Assembly: GCA_035515795.1 (NCBI GenBank)
Contig: DATJAY010000004.1
Span: 186,001 to 250,000, forward strand
Origin: Candidatus Acidiferrales bacterium
GTDB taxonomy: Bacteria > Bacteroidota > Ignavibacteria > Kryptoniales > JAKASW01
Direction: 5' to 3'
DNA length: 64,000 nt
Below are positions 17,766-27,274 of the stretch, piece after piece. The translations under genes were made by a program, and so were the position numbers. Positions within the stretch are counted from its first letter, which is position 1, and the number at the start of each line of letters is the position of its first letter. The notes under the pieces are model-generated. The model was not told where the DNA came from. It saw nothing but the letters and a program-made list of their open reading frames with translations, and did no database searches.

Positions 17766-18401
17766 ATGGGCAGTACGGTTCTGATCGACATAATAGGTTC
17801 TATGCTGATTGGCGGATTACTTCTTCTCGCTGCACTGAGAATGAATGACAGTGCCACGCGGAATACGTTTCAATCGCAGGAACAACTAACGGTTCAGCAA
17901 AATATGACTTCATTGATTCAGAACCTTGAATCGGATTTCAGAAAAATTGGTTATCGAGCAGGAGGATACGCGCCTCCGACTGACAGCTGTACGATTTATG
18001 CCAGGAACGATAGCATAGCGTTCATGAGCGACCTGAATAATGACGGCGGCCTGGACACTGTAATATGGTATTTTAGGCCGGGGCCTCTTAAGAATTGTCC
18101 TAACAAGAATGTGGGCATGCTCATTAGGAAGTACAAGGGTATCAACATAAACCAGGATAAGTGGAATGTTGACAGTGCTAACCTTGGAGTGACTTACTTT
18201 CATATTGATTATTTCGAGACGTTTGGGACCCAGTTGGACACCCTGCATCTGCCGTACACGATAGGTACAATACCTCCACCGGTACTGATGCAATTGACTT
18301 TGGAGGTTCAGCCGTCGTCAGCTTATGATACGGCATTCGTGAGCAATTTTGCGTACTGGACTCAGACAAGACTAGTATCAAGAAATCTTACGGGAAGATA
18401 G
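17766..18401 (+). CDS. Pilin-like protein 2 (PilW-like)
   Basis: A 211-residue protein starting M-G-S, followed by a hydrophobic helix (about 5-25) and a long helix rich in Q, N and S, as in PilW-type minor pilins (QSQEQLTVQQNMTSLIQNLESDFRKIGYR). The remaining part is a predicted beta domain containing CTIYARNDSIAF and a run describing a date- or number-like D-x-N-x-D element, DLNNDGG, which could bind calcium. It lacks the +5 glutamate. The gene follows the previous one by 13 bases and is preceded by GAGGTGAG. Export probably uses the pilus or pseudopilus route, but none of its assembly genes lie in the window. Confidence 0.8.
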   Translation: MGSTVLIDIIGSMLIGGLLLLAALRMNDSATRNTFQSQEQLTVQQNMTSLIQNLESDFRKIGYRAGGYAPPTDSCTIYARNDSIAFMSDLNNDGGLDTVIWYFRPGPLKNCPNKNVGMLIRKYKGININQDKWNVDSANLGVTYFHIDYFETFGTQLDTLHLPYTIGTIPPPVLMQLTLEVQPSSAYDTAFVSNFAYWTQTRLVSRNLTGR

Positions 18402-18411
18402 GAGGTATAAA

Positions 18412-19872
18412 ATGGTCGGGAAAGCATCACTCATAGTCATACTTGGTTTCAGCTTATTATTCGGCGTTGCAAGCCAGTACTGGAATAGGACAAGCAATCG
18501 TGCAATAGAGAATCTCTCGAATTATTACGACTCTACGGTGGCGCACAATATTGCTGTGAGCATAGCGAATCTTGCAGTCGATTCTCTCTTCCAGAATACC
18601 GCGGATACTACAATGTCTGCGTTGACAGGTTACTTTCCTGTGCCAAGCGGGAAAAATGACGGGAGTTACAAGGCCGTGTTTTCAATGCAAACTGGCGCTG
18701 GGGGGATCAGGAACCCATACATTGTGGCAACGTCGTCGTATACCGGCTGGTTAAACAACAAACCCTATAGCATTAACGACACCGTCACGGTTCTTCTGTC
18801 CTATTTTGCATTCTCGAGATATGCGTTTTTCACTGGAAATGATAACGGTGTCTATTGGACGACAGGAGATACCCTTACCGGGCCCCTGCAGACAAATGGG
18901 AATCTTTATGTTGATGGTGTTCCGGTAGTCCATGGTCCCGTGACAATAGGCGGTACAACATACAGTAACCACCATGGAGCGTTGCAAAATCCGGTTCAAA
19001 CGAATTTGCCGGACTCTTATGGCGACACACTCAAATGCAACTCATTTAGGCCTGGTGTAAGTGTTCCATTGCCGAAGGATCTCAGTGGTACCACAAAAGA
19101 TGCCATTCCTGCGTCAATTTTTTCACAGTCTAATTATGCTGGGAGCAATTATGCCTATGATGTGTATTTGAAGTTTAATGCCGATGGGACCGTGACAGAA
19201 ACCGACACAACCAGGCAGTTATCCCATGGGAATTGGTCAGTTGTGGCTAAGTCGGCAAACCAAAACATTGCGCTCAGTTCCCTGGTTAATCCGGCTACGA
19301 ACAAGACTGTAATCGAAGTTAGCGACGGAGATGTCCATGTCTCTGGAGTTGTAAACGGAGATGTTACCGTCGTGGCAACGCAGGGTGCGACCCCGGGGGC
19401 AACGACCTACCGTAGAAGTTCGACCAATACTTCGAATCCATCTTTTAGTACTGGCGTTGACGGCAACGTTCTAATAACCGGTCCCATCACCTACAACAGT
19501 AACCCTCAGAGCAATCCATCCAGCACCGATATGCTGGGACTCGTCGCAAACAACGATGTCATGCTGACGTCTCAAAGCACTGATGGCAATATTACTATTG
19601 ACGCGGCTATTTTTGCAATGGGCTCATTCACTTTTCAAGACTATAGCTCCGACAAGGGTACTACCAGTAACGGCACGTACAACACGTTTAAAGGGTACCT
19701 AAACGTCTACGGTTCAATATCACAAAATTCGCGCGGTGGTGTCGGCGCAATTGTAAACGGTACTGCGTACGGATATTTGAAGGATTACAAATATGACAGT
19801 CGTTTTGCCTGGATTTCTCCACCTTCGTTCCCCGGCACAACTCCTTTCCGGGTCATAGCATGGCGTGAGTGA
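18412..19872 (+). CDS. PilX-like / DUF4900-type surface protein
   Basis: A 486-residue protein, third of the operon, 10 bases after the previous stop and preceded by GGAGGTATAAA. It begins M-V-G-K, then a hydrophobic helix (about 5-22) and a helical stretch with repeated N and S. From about residue 130 it becomes beta-rich with many G, N, T and S residues; the portion DGDVHVSGVVNGDVTVVAT resembles the repeated turns of a parallel beta-helix. This layout is that of PilX-like proteins with a DUF4900 region found in several bacterial phyla. The role is unknown; it may cap or decorate a pilus-like fibre. Confidence 0.8.
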   Translation: MVGKASLIVILGFSLLFGVASQYWNRTSNRAIENLSNYYDSTVAHNIAVSIANLAVDSLFQNTADTTMSALTGYFPVPSGKNDGSYKAVFSMQTGAGGIRNPYIVATSSYTGWLNNKPYSINDTVTVLLSYFAFSRYAFFTGNDNGVYWTTGDTLTGPLQTNGNLYVDGVPVVHGPVTIGGTTYSNHHGALQNPVQTNLPDSYGDTLKCNSFRPGVSVPLPKDLSGTTKDAIPASIFSQSNYAGSNYAYDVYLKFNADGTVTETDTTRQLSHGNWSVVAKSANQNIALSSLVNPATNKTVIEVSDGDVHVSGVVNGDVTVVATQGATPGATTYRRSSTNTSNPSFSTGVDGNVLITGPITYNSNPQSNPSSTDMLGLVANNDVMLTSQSTDGNITIDAAIFAMGSFTFQDYSSDKGTTSNGTYNTFKGYLNVYGSISQNSRGGVGAIVNGTAYGYLKDYKYDSRFAWISPPSFPGTTPFRVIAWRE

Positions 19873-19897
19873 TTTTGTTCCGCATGTAGCTAAATGG

Positions 19898-19916
19898 CTC
19901 AGTGTTTCTGAGTTTT
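19898..19916 (+). terminator. Weak hairpin terminator after pilin-like operon
   Basis: CTCAG-TGTTT-CTGAG forms a 5-bp stem followed by TTTT, 25 bases after the last pilin-like stop. The stem is short, so termination may be partial. Confidence 0.35.
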
Positions 19917-20076
19917 AGGTTGTTATTGCTTATTGGACTCATGAGAGTGTTGAAATATATCCATGGCAAGAGTTAGGTCAATATAGATTTGTCATTGTAA
20001 GTAGACCCACCGACGTAATGAGCTTGAGCATCAAAACAAAAAGCGACAAAGAGTTAAAAATGGCTTGTGAGGTACA

Positions 20077-20313
20077 ATGGACAAAGAAATGAAAGTCGTT
20101 ATCATGCGTCTTGTCATTGAACCAGATCCCAACAAACAACGTATCATCACCCCTGCCCGTGACATAGTAGCTCTGAAAGGTAACGGAGACACCAATATGT
20201 TTTGTGGGAAATGCAAGAATCTTCTGGCACAGGAGATCGACCCGATGAGAATCAAGGGAATTGTGGTTCAATGTTATAAATGCAAATCGTTTAACGTTGC
20301 TCCGCAGTCTTGA
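20077..20313 (+). CDS. Small zinc-ribbon protein
   Basis: A 78-residue soluble protein with two CxxC pairs, FCGKCK at about 42-47 and QCYKCK at about 66-71, the spacing of a zinc ribbon. The first half (PDPNKQRIITPARDIVAL) has a strand-rich look and conserved charge. GAGGT lies before the ATG. It stands alone between the pilin-like operon and a lipoprotein gene. Similar short proteins of unknown role occur widely; nucleic-acid or protein binding is a guess from the ribbon alone. Confidence 0.75.
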   Translation: MDKEMKVVIMRLVIEPDPNKQRIITPARDIVALKGNGDTNMFCGKCKNLLAQEIDPMRIKGIVVQCYKCKSFNVAPQS

Positions 20314-20466
20314 GAGTCCCGAGTCAAATCCACATCCAGTAAGCTGCGGTTCCCGTATCGTTTTCTCTCTCCAGGTTGTTTTCAAATCACACCGATGTTT
20401 ATTACATTAACTGTCGGAATGATCTTTATTTGAGTGCCAATTTCAAAAAAACGGGAGGTAATTTTT

Positions 20467-21465
20467 ATGAAGCGTTTTAGTATTCAACCTATTATCGTCA
20501 CGATACTCATTGCGTTCGTCGCCGCGGGATTCGGCGGCTGCTTCGGCGGATACAATGTGATGGGACTTCACCTGTTTTCGATAAAAATCGAAGTTCGTGG
20601 TCCTAATAACGCCGCTCTTGTCGGCGCCGTTGTAAATTGCAGCTGCGGCGAAACCGTCACTATCGATACGACAGGCATCGCAACGTTGCACTTCTCAGAT
20701 GTTGGTCCATATTACGTCTCGGTCGTATATCAGGATAGAGTCATCTCATCATACAATGTGTCTATCCCTTCAGATGACGGGAAGAAGTTGACGACCAACT
20801 ATGCGCCGGCGACGGCCCAGCCGACAACCACGACCGAAACCGCTCCTCCTGTAGACAACAGCGGTCTCGCCATGATGATGACTCGTCTTTATCCGATCCT
20901 GTTCCAGTATATGTTCAGCGCGTACGGATATAACATGGAATTGAATCCTTATCAGCCCGGACAGTATACCGATTGGACTCTTACGGGCAAGAGCGGAAAA
21001 CCTTTTGAGACCCGGAAAGCATTTCTGACCACGCTTCCGGATGGGAAAGAATGGTGGGGACTTACCTATATTTCAAACAAGGACTCCATAATAATGGAAG
21101 TGATGTTTTCCGAGAAGCACCAGTCGATCCGGCGAATGCGGCAAAAGTTTGGGAATGATACGCCGAAAGAAGTTCCTGTAACGGAAGGATGGTACACCGC
21201 ACCGATGCAATTGACTCCCGAGTCAGTTGAAGGTGCAGTTGTGAAAAAAGGAGTGAGCGTTACCGTTCCGGCGGGATCATATACTTGCGATCAGATTGAG
21301 TTCGCAGTAGGCGCAGGGAACATGACCTTGAGAATGTGGAGAACGACAAGTGTGCCGGGCGGAGTCGTCAAGTATGAAATGGTTGACAAAGGCGGCGACA
21401 CTATTTATACCGGTGAATTAAAATCCACTGGCACGGGAGCCGCGACTCAGCTAGGTTCATATTAA
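20467..21465 (+). CDS. Lipoprotein with carboxypeptidase-regulatory-like domain
   Basis: A 332-residue exported lipoprotein. The start is the ATG seven bases after GGGAGGTA; an upstream in-frame ATG eleven codons earlier has no such site. The signal peptide ends in a lipobox-like AGFGGC (Cys 25). Residues about 40-105 form a beta-sandwich resembling the carboxypeptidase regulatory-like fold (VRGPNNAALVGAVVNC). A proline/threonine linker (about 115-130) leads to a C-terminal beta domain ending VTVPAGSYTCDQIEF, a form seen in proteins that handle or bind hydrophobic ligands, though this is weak evidence. Its own transcript ends at a strong hairpin. Function is unknown. Confidence 0.82.
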   Translation: MKRFSIQPIIVTILIAFVAAGFGGCFGGYNVMGLHLFSIKIEVRGPNNAALVGAVVNCSCGETVTIDTTGIATLHFSDVGPYYVSVVYQDRVISSYNVSIPSDDGKKLTTNYAPATAQPTTTTETAPPVDNSGLAMMMTRLYPILFQYMFSAYGYNMELNPYQPGQYTDWTLTGKSGKPFETRKAFLTTLPDGKEWWGLTYISNKDSIIMEVMFSEKHQSIRRMRQKFGNDTPKEVPVTEGWYTAPMQLTPESVEGAVVKKGVSVTVPAGSYTCDQIEFAVGAGNMTLRMWRTTSVPGGVVKYEMVDKGGDTIYTGELKSTGTGAATQLGSY

Positions 21466-21491
21466 AAATAGTTTTCTCCGCAAGACGCTAG

Positions 21492-21543
21492 GTCGCAAAG
21501 AATTTTAGGTATCGTTTCACCTTGTTCTTTGCGACTTTTTTCA
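21492..21543 (+). terminator. Rho-independent terminator after lipoprotein gene
   Basis: GTCGCAAAGAA and TTCTTTGCGAC are perfect 11-bp arms around a 22-base loop, followed by a T-run. It separates the lipoprotein from the uvrB operon. Confidence 0.85.
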
Positions 21544-21715
21544 AATGGAATCGTTTCGGAACGGTTCATATCTGGATTTGATTCCAACCGGGGTTTGATT
21601 CTCCATCGCATCGCTGGTAAATTATCCCTATGCAGACCGGTGATCGAGAAGAAATTTATTTTCGCGTGAACAGCGCATCGTAATGAATTAGTTTTCGGCT
21701 TTTAGTCCATGAAGT

Positions 21716-23752
21716 ATGAGCAATTTTAACATTGTGTCGGAATACAAGCCATCCGGGGATCAACCTGAAGCGATCCTCGAGTTGACCGAAGGAATACGGA
21801 ACGCCCATAAATTTCAGACCCTCCTTGGGGTGACCGGTAGCGGTAAGACATACACCATGGCACAGATCATTCGGAACATCAATAAACCCACTCTTGTCAT
21901 CTCACATAACAAAACGCTCGCCGCGCAGTTATATGGTGAGTTCAAACAATTGTTTCCGGAAAACATCGTCGAGTTCTTCATCTCCTATTACGATTATTAT
22001 CAGCCTGAGGCGTACATTCCCCAGACCGACACTTACATAGAAAAGGATTCTTCCATCAATGATGAAATAGACCGTCTTAGACTCCGTGCGACAAGCTCTC
22101 TGCTCAGCGGGCGTAACGATGTCATTGTTGTGGCGTCCGTATCATGCATATATGGAATCGGCTCCCCCGAAGATTATCAGCACGAAGTTGTGTGGCTGCG
22201 AAAAGGCGAAAAGATGGGACGTCGGCACCTCCAGGAGATGCTGATAAAAAGCCTTTATTCAAGGAACGATGTCGAATTCCTGCGCGGAAATTTTCGAGTA
22301 CGCGGAGACGTACTTGAGATATTTCCAGCTTATGAGATAGACGAAGCGGTAAGAGTGGAATTTTTTGGGGACGAGATCGAGTCGCTGAAAACTTTCGATC
22401 CTCTGACGGGGGTACCGGCTGCCGAAATGGACGAGGTATTCATCTATCCGGCAAGGCACTTTGTGACCAGCGAGGACAAGCTTGAATCGGCTGTAAAGAG
22501 AATTGAGAACGAACTCGTGGACAGACTGACCGAGCTTCGCGCACTGGGGAAATATTTGGAAGCACAGAGGCTGGAACAACGTACGAGATTTGATATCGAG
22601 ATGATGCGCGAGGTGGGATACTGCAACGGAATAGAAAATTATTCGCGCCATATTACGGGAAGGGAACCGGGCCAGCGTCCTTATGTCCTGCTGGATTATT
22701 TTCCTAAAGACTTTTTGATGTTCATAGACGAATCGCACCAGACGATCCCTCAGCTCCACGCGATGTACCATGGTGATCGTTCACGGAAGATGACCCTTGT
22801 CGAATATGGATTCCGGCTCCCCTCTGCGCTGGACAACAGGCCTCTGAAATTTGAAGAGTTCGAATCGATGGTTAACCAGGTCGTTTTCGTCAGTGCGACG
22901 CCGGCGGAGTATGAACTCGAGAAAAGCCTCGGCGTAATTGTGGAACAAGTAATAAGGCCGACCGGCATCGTCGATCCTGAAGTTGAAATAAGACCCGTGA
23001 AAAATCAGATGGACGATTTGATTCAGGAGATACGGGAGCGGGTGAATATAAAAGAACGTGCTCTTGTGACAACATTGACGAAAAGGATGGCAGAGGATCT
23101 CACGGAATATCTCAGGAATTTGAACATCAGGGTGAGGTACATCCATTCGGATATCGATTCCCTTGAAAGGGTCTCGATTTTGCGGGACCTGCGTCTCGGT
23201 GAATTTGACGTCCTTGTCGGAGTGAATCTTCTCCGCGAAGGGCTCGACTTGCCCGAAGTTTCTCTTGTCGCAATACTGGATGCCGACAAGGAAGGATTTT
23301 TGCGTTCTGAAAAATCTCTGATCCAGACCGCCGGGAGGGCGGCGAGGAACATCGGAAGCAAAGTTATTTTATATGCTGACACGGTTACTCGAAGCATGAA
23401 AAAGATGATCGACGAGACGGAGCGACGCAGAAAAATCCAGTCGGATTACAATGTGGAGCACAATATCAAGCCGAGGTCAATATTCAAGACTGCCGAAGAA
23501 ATTCGCGCCTCGACTGCTATCGCCGATGTTCGCGCCGAGAGCGAGGAGAAGACAAAGAAGCTCCAGCAGGCATCTGTCTCTGAGAAATCCGAAAAATACC
23601 TGACTGACCGGCAAAAGGGAGATTTGATAGAGAGGCTCACTAAAGAAATGTACCAGTCTGCGAAGGAGCTCGACTTCGAAAAAGCCGCAGAACTTCGAGA
23701 CGAAATTCATAGACTGTCCCGCGAACGGGACCAGAGGTCGGCAAAAAATTGA
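21716..23752 (+). CDS. uvrB: Excinuclease ABC subunit B
   Basis: A 678-residue UvrB, full length. It is the damage-verifying helicase-like subunit of nucleotide excision repair, loaded by UvrA and paired with UvrC. The Walker A GVTGSGKT is at about residues 38-45, the beta-hairpin region [12 protein letters not shown] at about 91-102, the DExH-type FIDESH at about 338-343, helicase motif VI around QTAGRAARN, and a C-terminal UVR helix pair ([16 protein letters not shown]) that contacts UvrC. ATG is used; no clear Shine-Dalgarno sequence precedes it. It heads a six-gene run of overlapping or nearly touching genes. Confidence 0.98.
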   Translation: MSNFNIVSEYKPSGDQPEAILELTEGIRNAHKFQTLLGVTGSGKTYTMAQIIRNINKPTLVISHNKTLAAQLYGEFKQLFPENIVEFFISYYDYYQPEAYIPQTDTYIEKDSSINDEIDRLRLRATSSLLSGRNDVIVVASVSCIYGIGSPEDYQHEVVWLRKGEKMGRRHLQEMLIKSLYSRNDVEFLRGNFRVRGDVLEIFPAYEIDEAVRVEFFGDEIESLKTFDPLTGVPAAEMDEVFIYPARHFVTSEDKLESAVKRIENELVDRLTELRALGKYLEAQRLEQRTRFDIEMMREVGYCNGIENYSRHITGREPGQRPYVLLDYFPKDFLMFIDESHQTIPQLHAMYHGDRSRKMTLVEYGFRLPSALDNRPLKFEEFESMVNQVVFVSATPAEYELEKSLGVIVEQVIRPTGIVDPEVEIRPVKNQMDDLIQEIRERVNIKERALVTTLTKRMAEDLTEYLRNLNIRVRYIHSDIDSLERVSILRDLRLGEFDVLVGVNLLREGLDLPEVSLVAILDADKEGFLRSEKSLIQTAGRAARNIGSKVILYADTVTRSMKKMIDETERRRKIQSDYNVEHNIKPRSIFKTAEEIRASTAIADVRAESEEKTKKLQQASVSEKSEKYLTDRQKGDLIERLTKEMYQSAKELDFEKAAELRDEIHRLSRERDQRSAKN

Positions 23753-24462
23753 AACCATTTCAGAGTCTGACCCGGTTCACGGAGGCACTTGCAGATTTCA
23801 TCTATCCTCCCGCATGCTCAACCTGTTGGAGAGAGTTACAGCGAGGTGAGTACTACATTTGTCACAACTGCTGGAATGGATTCGAGCGGGTTTCGCCAAC
23901 TGAGACCATCATTCAGACAATTGAAGAGAAATTTCTTGCCGACGGATGCATTGACAGAATTGATTCCGTTTTTCTTTTCGAGCAGGATCCACGCGTGAGG
24001 ACCGCGATTCATCTTTTGAAATATTCGGGAGCCGAACGCATAGCGGATCGATTTGGCTTTTTCATGGCAAAGGAAATTGTGGCCGATGAGGAACTTTCAA
24101 CGAGTGACATGATTGTTCCTGTCCCGTTGCACCCCGCACGGAAACGCGAACGAGGTTATAACCAGAGCGAGTTGATTGCAGGCAAGATCGGAGTCGAGCT
24201 GAGAATAAGAAATGAATGGCACTTATTAGAGCGAATCAGGCAGACTCAAACGCAGACTCTGTTTGATGCAGAGGGAAGAAAGAAAAACATCGCGGGCGCG
24301 TTCTCTATGGGCAAACATTTGAAAGTGGCCGTAAAAGGGAAAAATATTCTTTTGATAGACGATGTGATAACGACAGGATCGACAATAAGAGAATGTGCAA
24401 GGGTTTTGAAGGAGAATGGCGCAGCCAAGGTATACGCGGCATCGGCGGCGATAACGATATAG
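23749..24462 (+). CDS. ComF-family phosphoribosyltransferase
   Basis: A 237-residue protein starting at a TTG that overlaps the uvrB stop. The N-terminus holds a zinc-finger-like pair CSTCW and CHNCW (about 19-45), and the C-terminal half a type I phosphoribosyltransferase fold with the PRPP loop [12 protein letters not shown] at about 200-211. ComF proteins help DNA uptake in competent bacteria, but many homologues in non-competent species have no known role. No other competence gene lies in the window. Co-transcription with uvrB is expected from the overlap. Confidence 0.93.
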   Translation: MKPFQSLTRFTEALADFIYPPACSTCWRELQRGEYYICHNCWNGFERVSPTETIIQTIEEKFLADGCIDRIDSVFLFEQDPRVRTAIHLLKYSGAERIADRFGFFMAKEIVADEELSTSDMIVPVPLHPARKRERGYNQSELIAGKIGVELRIRNEWHLLERIRQTQTQTLFDAEGRKKNIAGAFSMGKHLKVAVKGKNILLIDDVITTGSTIRECARVLKENGAAKVYAASAAITI

Positions 24463-24510
24463 GGATTCGATTTATTTTGGATTTTCCCGCGATTTCCTTT
24501 AAACTTCAAT

Positions 24511-25479
24511 ATGAAACGAGTCCTTTTTTTTGTGGTAATGATGTCAATTGCATCTTCTTGTTCAAAAAAAACTGAGCAGGGACAATCTCAAAGTACGCAG
24601 CATGTTGCCCAGATTCCTTCTGTGACGATGCCGCAGTTCGACGGCAAGTCGGCTTATACTTTCTTGGTTAAGCAATGCGATTTCGGACCAAGGAATCCCA
24701 ACAGCACGGGGCATGAAAAATGTCTTGCGTATTTGCAGCAGCAGTTCAGTCTTTATGCCGACTCGGTCGGTCTGCAAAGTTTTTCCGTCCCGGGATATGA
24801 CGGTGTAGTCCTGCGGCTGACGAACGTGATTGCAAGTTTCAACTTGAAAGCGAAGACGCGGGTACTTGTTTCGGCTCATTGGGACACGCGGCCGCGCAAC
24901 GATCGGGAAAGCAGCGGCCCCACGGACAAGCCGATCCTCGGTGCAAATGACGGCGCGAGCGGTGTCGCCGTATTGCTCGAGATGGCGAGGTGCTTTAAAC
25001 AAAATCCCCCCCCCGAAGGTGTCGACCTTGTCTTGTGGGACGGAGAAGATTACGGAAAGGAAGGAAGCCTTGACTACTATTTTCTCGGCTCGAAATACTG
25101 GGCGGCAACGAAACCATTCTCGTATTATCCGATTTTTGCGATTAACCTCGATATGGTCGGTGACAAAGAGTTGACTCTTCCGAAGGAATATAATTCCATC
25201 CAATATGCGGGCGACGTCGTAAACCTCGTCTGGAACACCGCTGCGGAAATGGGAATGTCGCAATTTGTCGACCGCGTCGGTGATCCGGTTTCCGATGACC
25301 ATTTATCGCTCGACAACGTCGGAATAAAATGTATCGACATTATTGATTTTGCCTATCCGGATGAGTCGAACAGGTACTGGCATACTCTGGAAGACACACC
25401 GGATAAATGCAGCGCGGAAAGTCTCGCTGCTGTCGGCAGAGTCATAATTCAAGTTTTGTACAGAAAAATTCCAATTTGA
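24511..25479 (+). CDS. M28-family lipoprotein, glutaminyl-cyclase-like
   Basis: A 322-residue zinc-dependent protein with a lipoprotein signal (IASSC, Cys 17). The M28 fold shows SAHWDTRP (H123, D125), GANDGASG (D147, zinc), WDGEDYG (E179 catalytic, D180 zinc) and a late YWHTLEDTPDKC histidine. The single-zinc arrangement and the HWDTRP opening resemble bacterial glutaminyl-peptide cyclotransferases more than aminopeptidases; such enzymes form N-terminal pyroglutamate, which in Bacteroidota is common on signal-peptidase-cleaved exported proteins (inference for this gene). A plain aminopeptidase is the alternative. It lies 48 bases after the comF-like gene and five bases before prmA. Confidence 0.88.
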   Translation: MKRVLFFVVMMSIASSCSKKTEQGQSQSTQHVAQIPSVTMPQFDGKSAYTFLVKQCDFGPRNPNSTGHEKCLAYLQQQFSLYADSVGLQSFSVPGYDGVVLRLTNVIASFNLKAKTRVLVSAHWDTRPRNDRESSGPTDKPILGANDGASGVAVLLEMARCFKQNPPPEGVDLVLWDGEDYGKEGSLDYYFLGSKYWAATKPFSYYPIFAINLDMVGDKELTLPKEYNSIQYAGDVVNLVWNTAAEMGMSQFVDRVGDPVSDDHLSLDNVGIKCIDIIDFAYPDESNRYWHTLEDTPDKCSAESLAAVGRVIIQVLYRKIPI

Positions 25480-25484
25480 ATTTT

Positions 25485-26336
25485 ATGACAGATAATTATC
25501 TCCAACTAAAAATTTCCACCGACCAGCCCGTGAACGATCTGATTATAGGTTTCCTCAGCGATGTGGGTGCGGAAGGTTTTATCGAAGAGACGAACGAGCT
25601 CTCCTGCTACTTCGCAGACCGTAAATGGAATCCTTCGTTTCGTACCGACGTAAATGAATTTCTCATCAATCTGAAGAAGCAGGGAAAAATAAAAAATTTT
25701 TCCATTGAAGTCCTTGCGGTCCGCGATCAGGATTGGAACAGGGAATGGGAAGACTCGGTTGTGCCCGTTGAGGTGACAAACAATGTCGCTATCAAGCCGA
25801 GCTGGAAAGATTATTACGGCGATGCGAAGATTGTAATCGAGATCGATCCGAAGATGTCGTTTGGTACGGGACATCACGAGACGACCCGGATGATGATCGG
25901 GTTGCTGGAAAAATTCATAAAGGGCGGCGAAGCAGTTTTGGACATTGGAACCGGAACCGGTGTTCTCGCTATTGCAGCAGTAATGTTGGGCGCCAAGAAA
26001 TGTGCTGCTATAGATAACGACGATTGGTCAATTGAAAACGCCCGTGAAAACATCGGCAGGAACGGCGTGGCGAACAAAATTGAATTGATGAAGGGGGATC
26101 TGGCTTCCGTGCCGTCTTCCGAATTCGATATAGTGGTCGCTAACCTGAACCGTAACACTCTTCTCTATCTCAGAGATGAGATATATGATCGCACCGCAAG
26201 AGGCGGGCGGTTGCTGCTCACGGGAGTGCTTACGCTTGACGAAGAAAGCATAATCAGCGCATACGCTCAAAAAGGATTTAAATCGGAGGAGATCATTCAC
26301 GAGGCCGAGTGGTCGGCTTTGGTGCTCAAGAAATGA
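25485..26336 (+). CDS. prmA: Ribosomal protein L11 methyltransferase
   Basis: A 283-residue PrmA, which transfers methyl groups from S-adenosylmethionine to ribosomal protein L11. The ATG used here begins MTDNYL, five bases after the preceding stop; an in-frame start farther upstream would overlap the peptidase gene and add unrelated sequence. The N-terminal substrate domain (about 1-90) precedes the Rossmann methyltransferase domain with VLDIGTGTGVLAIAA at about 149-163, the acidic DNDDW loop and the NLNRNTLL motif (the NxxxNxL-type catalytic motif of PrmA). Its stop overlaps the ATG of the next gene. Confidence 0.95.
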   Translation: MTDNYLQLKISTDQPVNDLIIGFLSDVGAEGFIEETNELSCYFADRKWNPSFRTDVNEFLINLKKQGKIKNFSIEVLAVRDQDWNREWEDSVVPVEVTNNVAIKPSWKDYYGDAKIVIEIDPKMSFGTGHHETTRMMIGLLEKFIKGGEAVLDIGTGTGVLAIAAVMLGAKKCAAIDNDDWSIENARENIGRNGVANKIELMKGDLASVPSSEFDIVVANLNRNTLLYLRDEIYDRTARGGRLLLTGVLTLDEESIISAYAQKGFKSEEIIHEAEWSALVLKK

Positions 26337-27274
26337 GGTATGCTTCGATAGACATCGGAACGAATACGATTCTGATGTTGATAGGAGAGGTAACAGGGGG
26401 AGGCGGGGAAGATTCGCTTAAGATTACTCCAATAAAAGATTTCTACAGTGTTCCGCGGCTCGGTAAAAATGTCTCCGTAACGGGAAGGCTCGATGAAAAC
26501 TCAATTGAACTTGCGTTTAATGTCCTGAGAAATTATAAAGCGATAGCGGGTGAACATAAGGTCGACAGGATTATTGCTTCTGCGACAAGTGCTGTGCGAG
26601 ACGCTGCAAACAGGGACGGTTTTGTCAGACGAGTGAGGAGCGAACTGGGGATCGAAGTTGAAGTGATAAGCGGTGAGTTGGAAGCGGAGATGGACTTCAT
26701 CGGTGCTGTGAGCGGAGCGCCGGATCCAAGCCAGCAAACTCTTGTTATTGACATTGGCGGTGGAAGCACGGAGTTGAGCTATGGAAAAGGGTTCGAGCCC
26801 TCTCTTTCTCGAAGTATCGACATCGGAGCGGTCAGAGTCACTGAAAGATTTCTCCATCATAACCCTCCGATTCTGACGGAATTAAAGAAGGCGGCCGAGT
26901 TCATAACGGCCGCTTTGAATCAATTCCCGTTCACAAAAATAAATCCTCGCGTGATCTTCGGCGTAGCGGGAACTCCGACTACGCTTGCGTTGATTGCCCA
27001 GCGGAGACATGAGTTCGACGCATCGGCTGTCACAAACTACCCAATGACGACTAGAACACTTCGGAAAGTTTTTGATGAAATCAAAAGCAAGCCTTCAGGC
27101 GAAATACTTGAGCTTACCAAAGCGGCTGAGGGCCGAGCAGACGTTCTTGTTGCGGGTGCGTTGATCCTTTTGAAAGTTCTGGAAGTAGCCAATGCGGCAG
27201 AGTTTTTGACCACGGATCGCGGATTGCGGTACGGTTACCTTTTTTGTAAGCATAAAGGGCTTCTTGAAAAATGA
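26333..27274 (+). CDS. Ppx/GppA-family exopolyphosphatase
   Basis: A 313-residue short-form Ppx/GppA phosphatase of the ASKHA fold, acting on polyphosphate or (p)ppGpp. The ATG is chosen because it overlaps the prmA stop (ATGA) and starts MRYASIDIGTNT, the family's phosphate-1 motif. The adenosine/phosphate-2 motif is VIDIGGGSTEL at about 139-149, and the catalytic glutamate should be the one at about residue 113 within GELEAEMDF. No C-terminal HD-like domain is present, as in the short exopolyphosphatases. It is translationally coupled on both sides. Which substrate it prefers cannot be told from the sequence. Confidence 0.93.
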   Translation: MRYASIDIGTNTILMLIGEVTGGGGEDSLKITPIKDFYSVPRLGKNVSVTGRLDENSIELAFNVLRNYKAIAGEHKVDRIIASATSAVRDAANRDGFVRRVRSELGIEVEVISGELEAEMDFIGAVSGAPDPSQQTLVIDIGGGSTELSYGKGFEPSLSRSIDIGAVRVTERFLHHNPPILTELKKAAEFITAALNQFPFTKINPRVIFGVAGTPTTLALIAQRRHEFDASAVTNYPMTTRTLRKVFDEIKSKPSGEILELTKAAEGRADVLVAGALILLKVLEVANAAEFLTTDRGLRYGYLFCKHKGLLEK

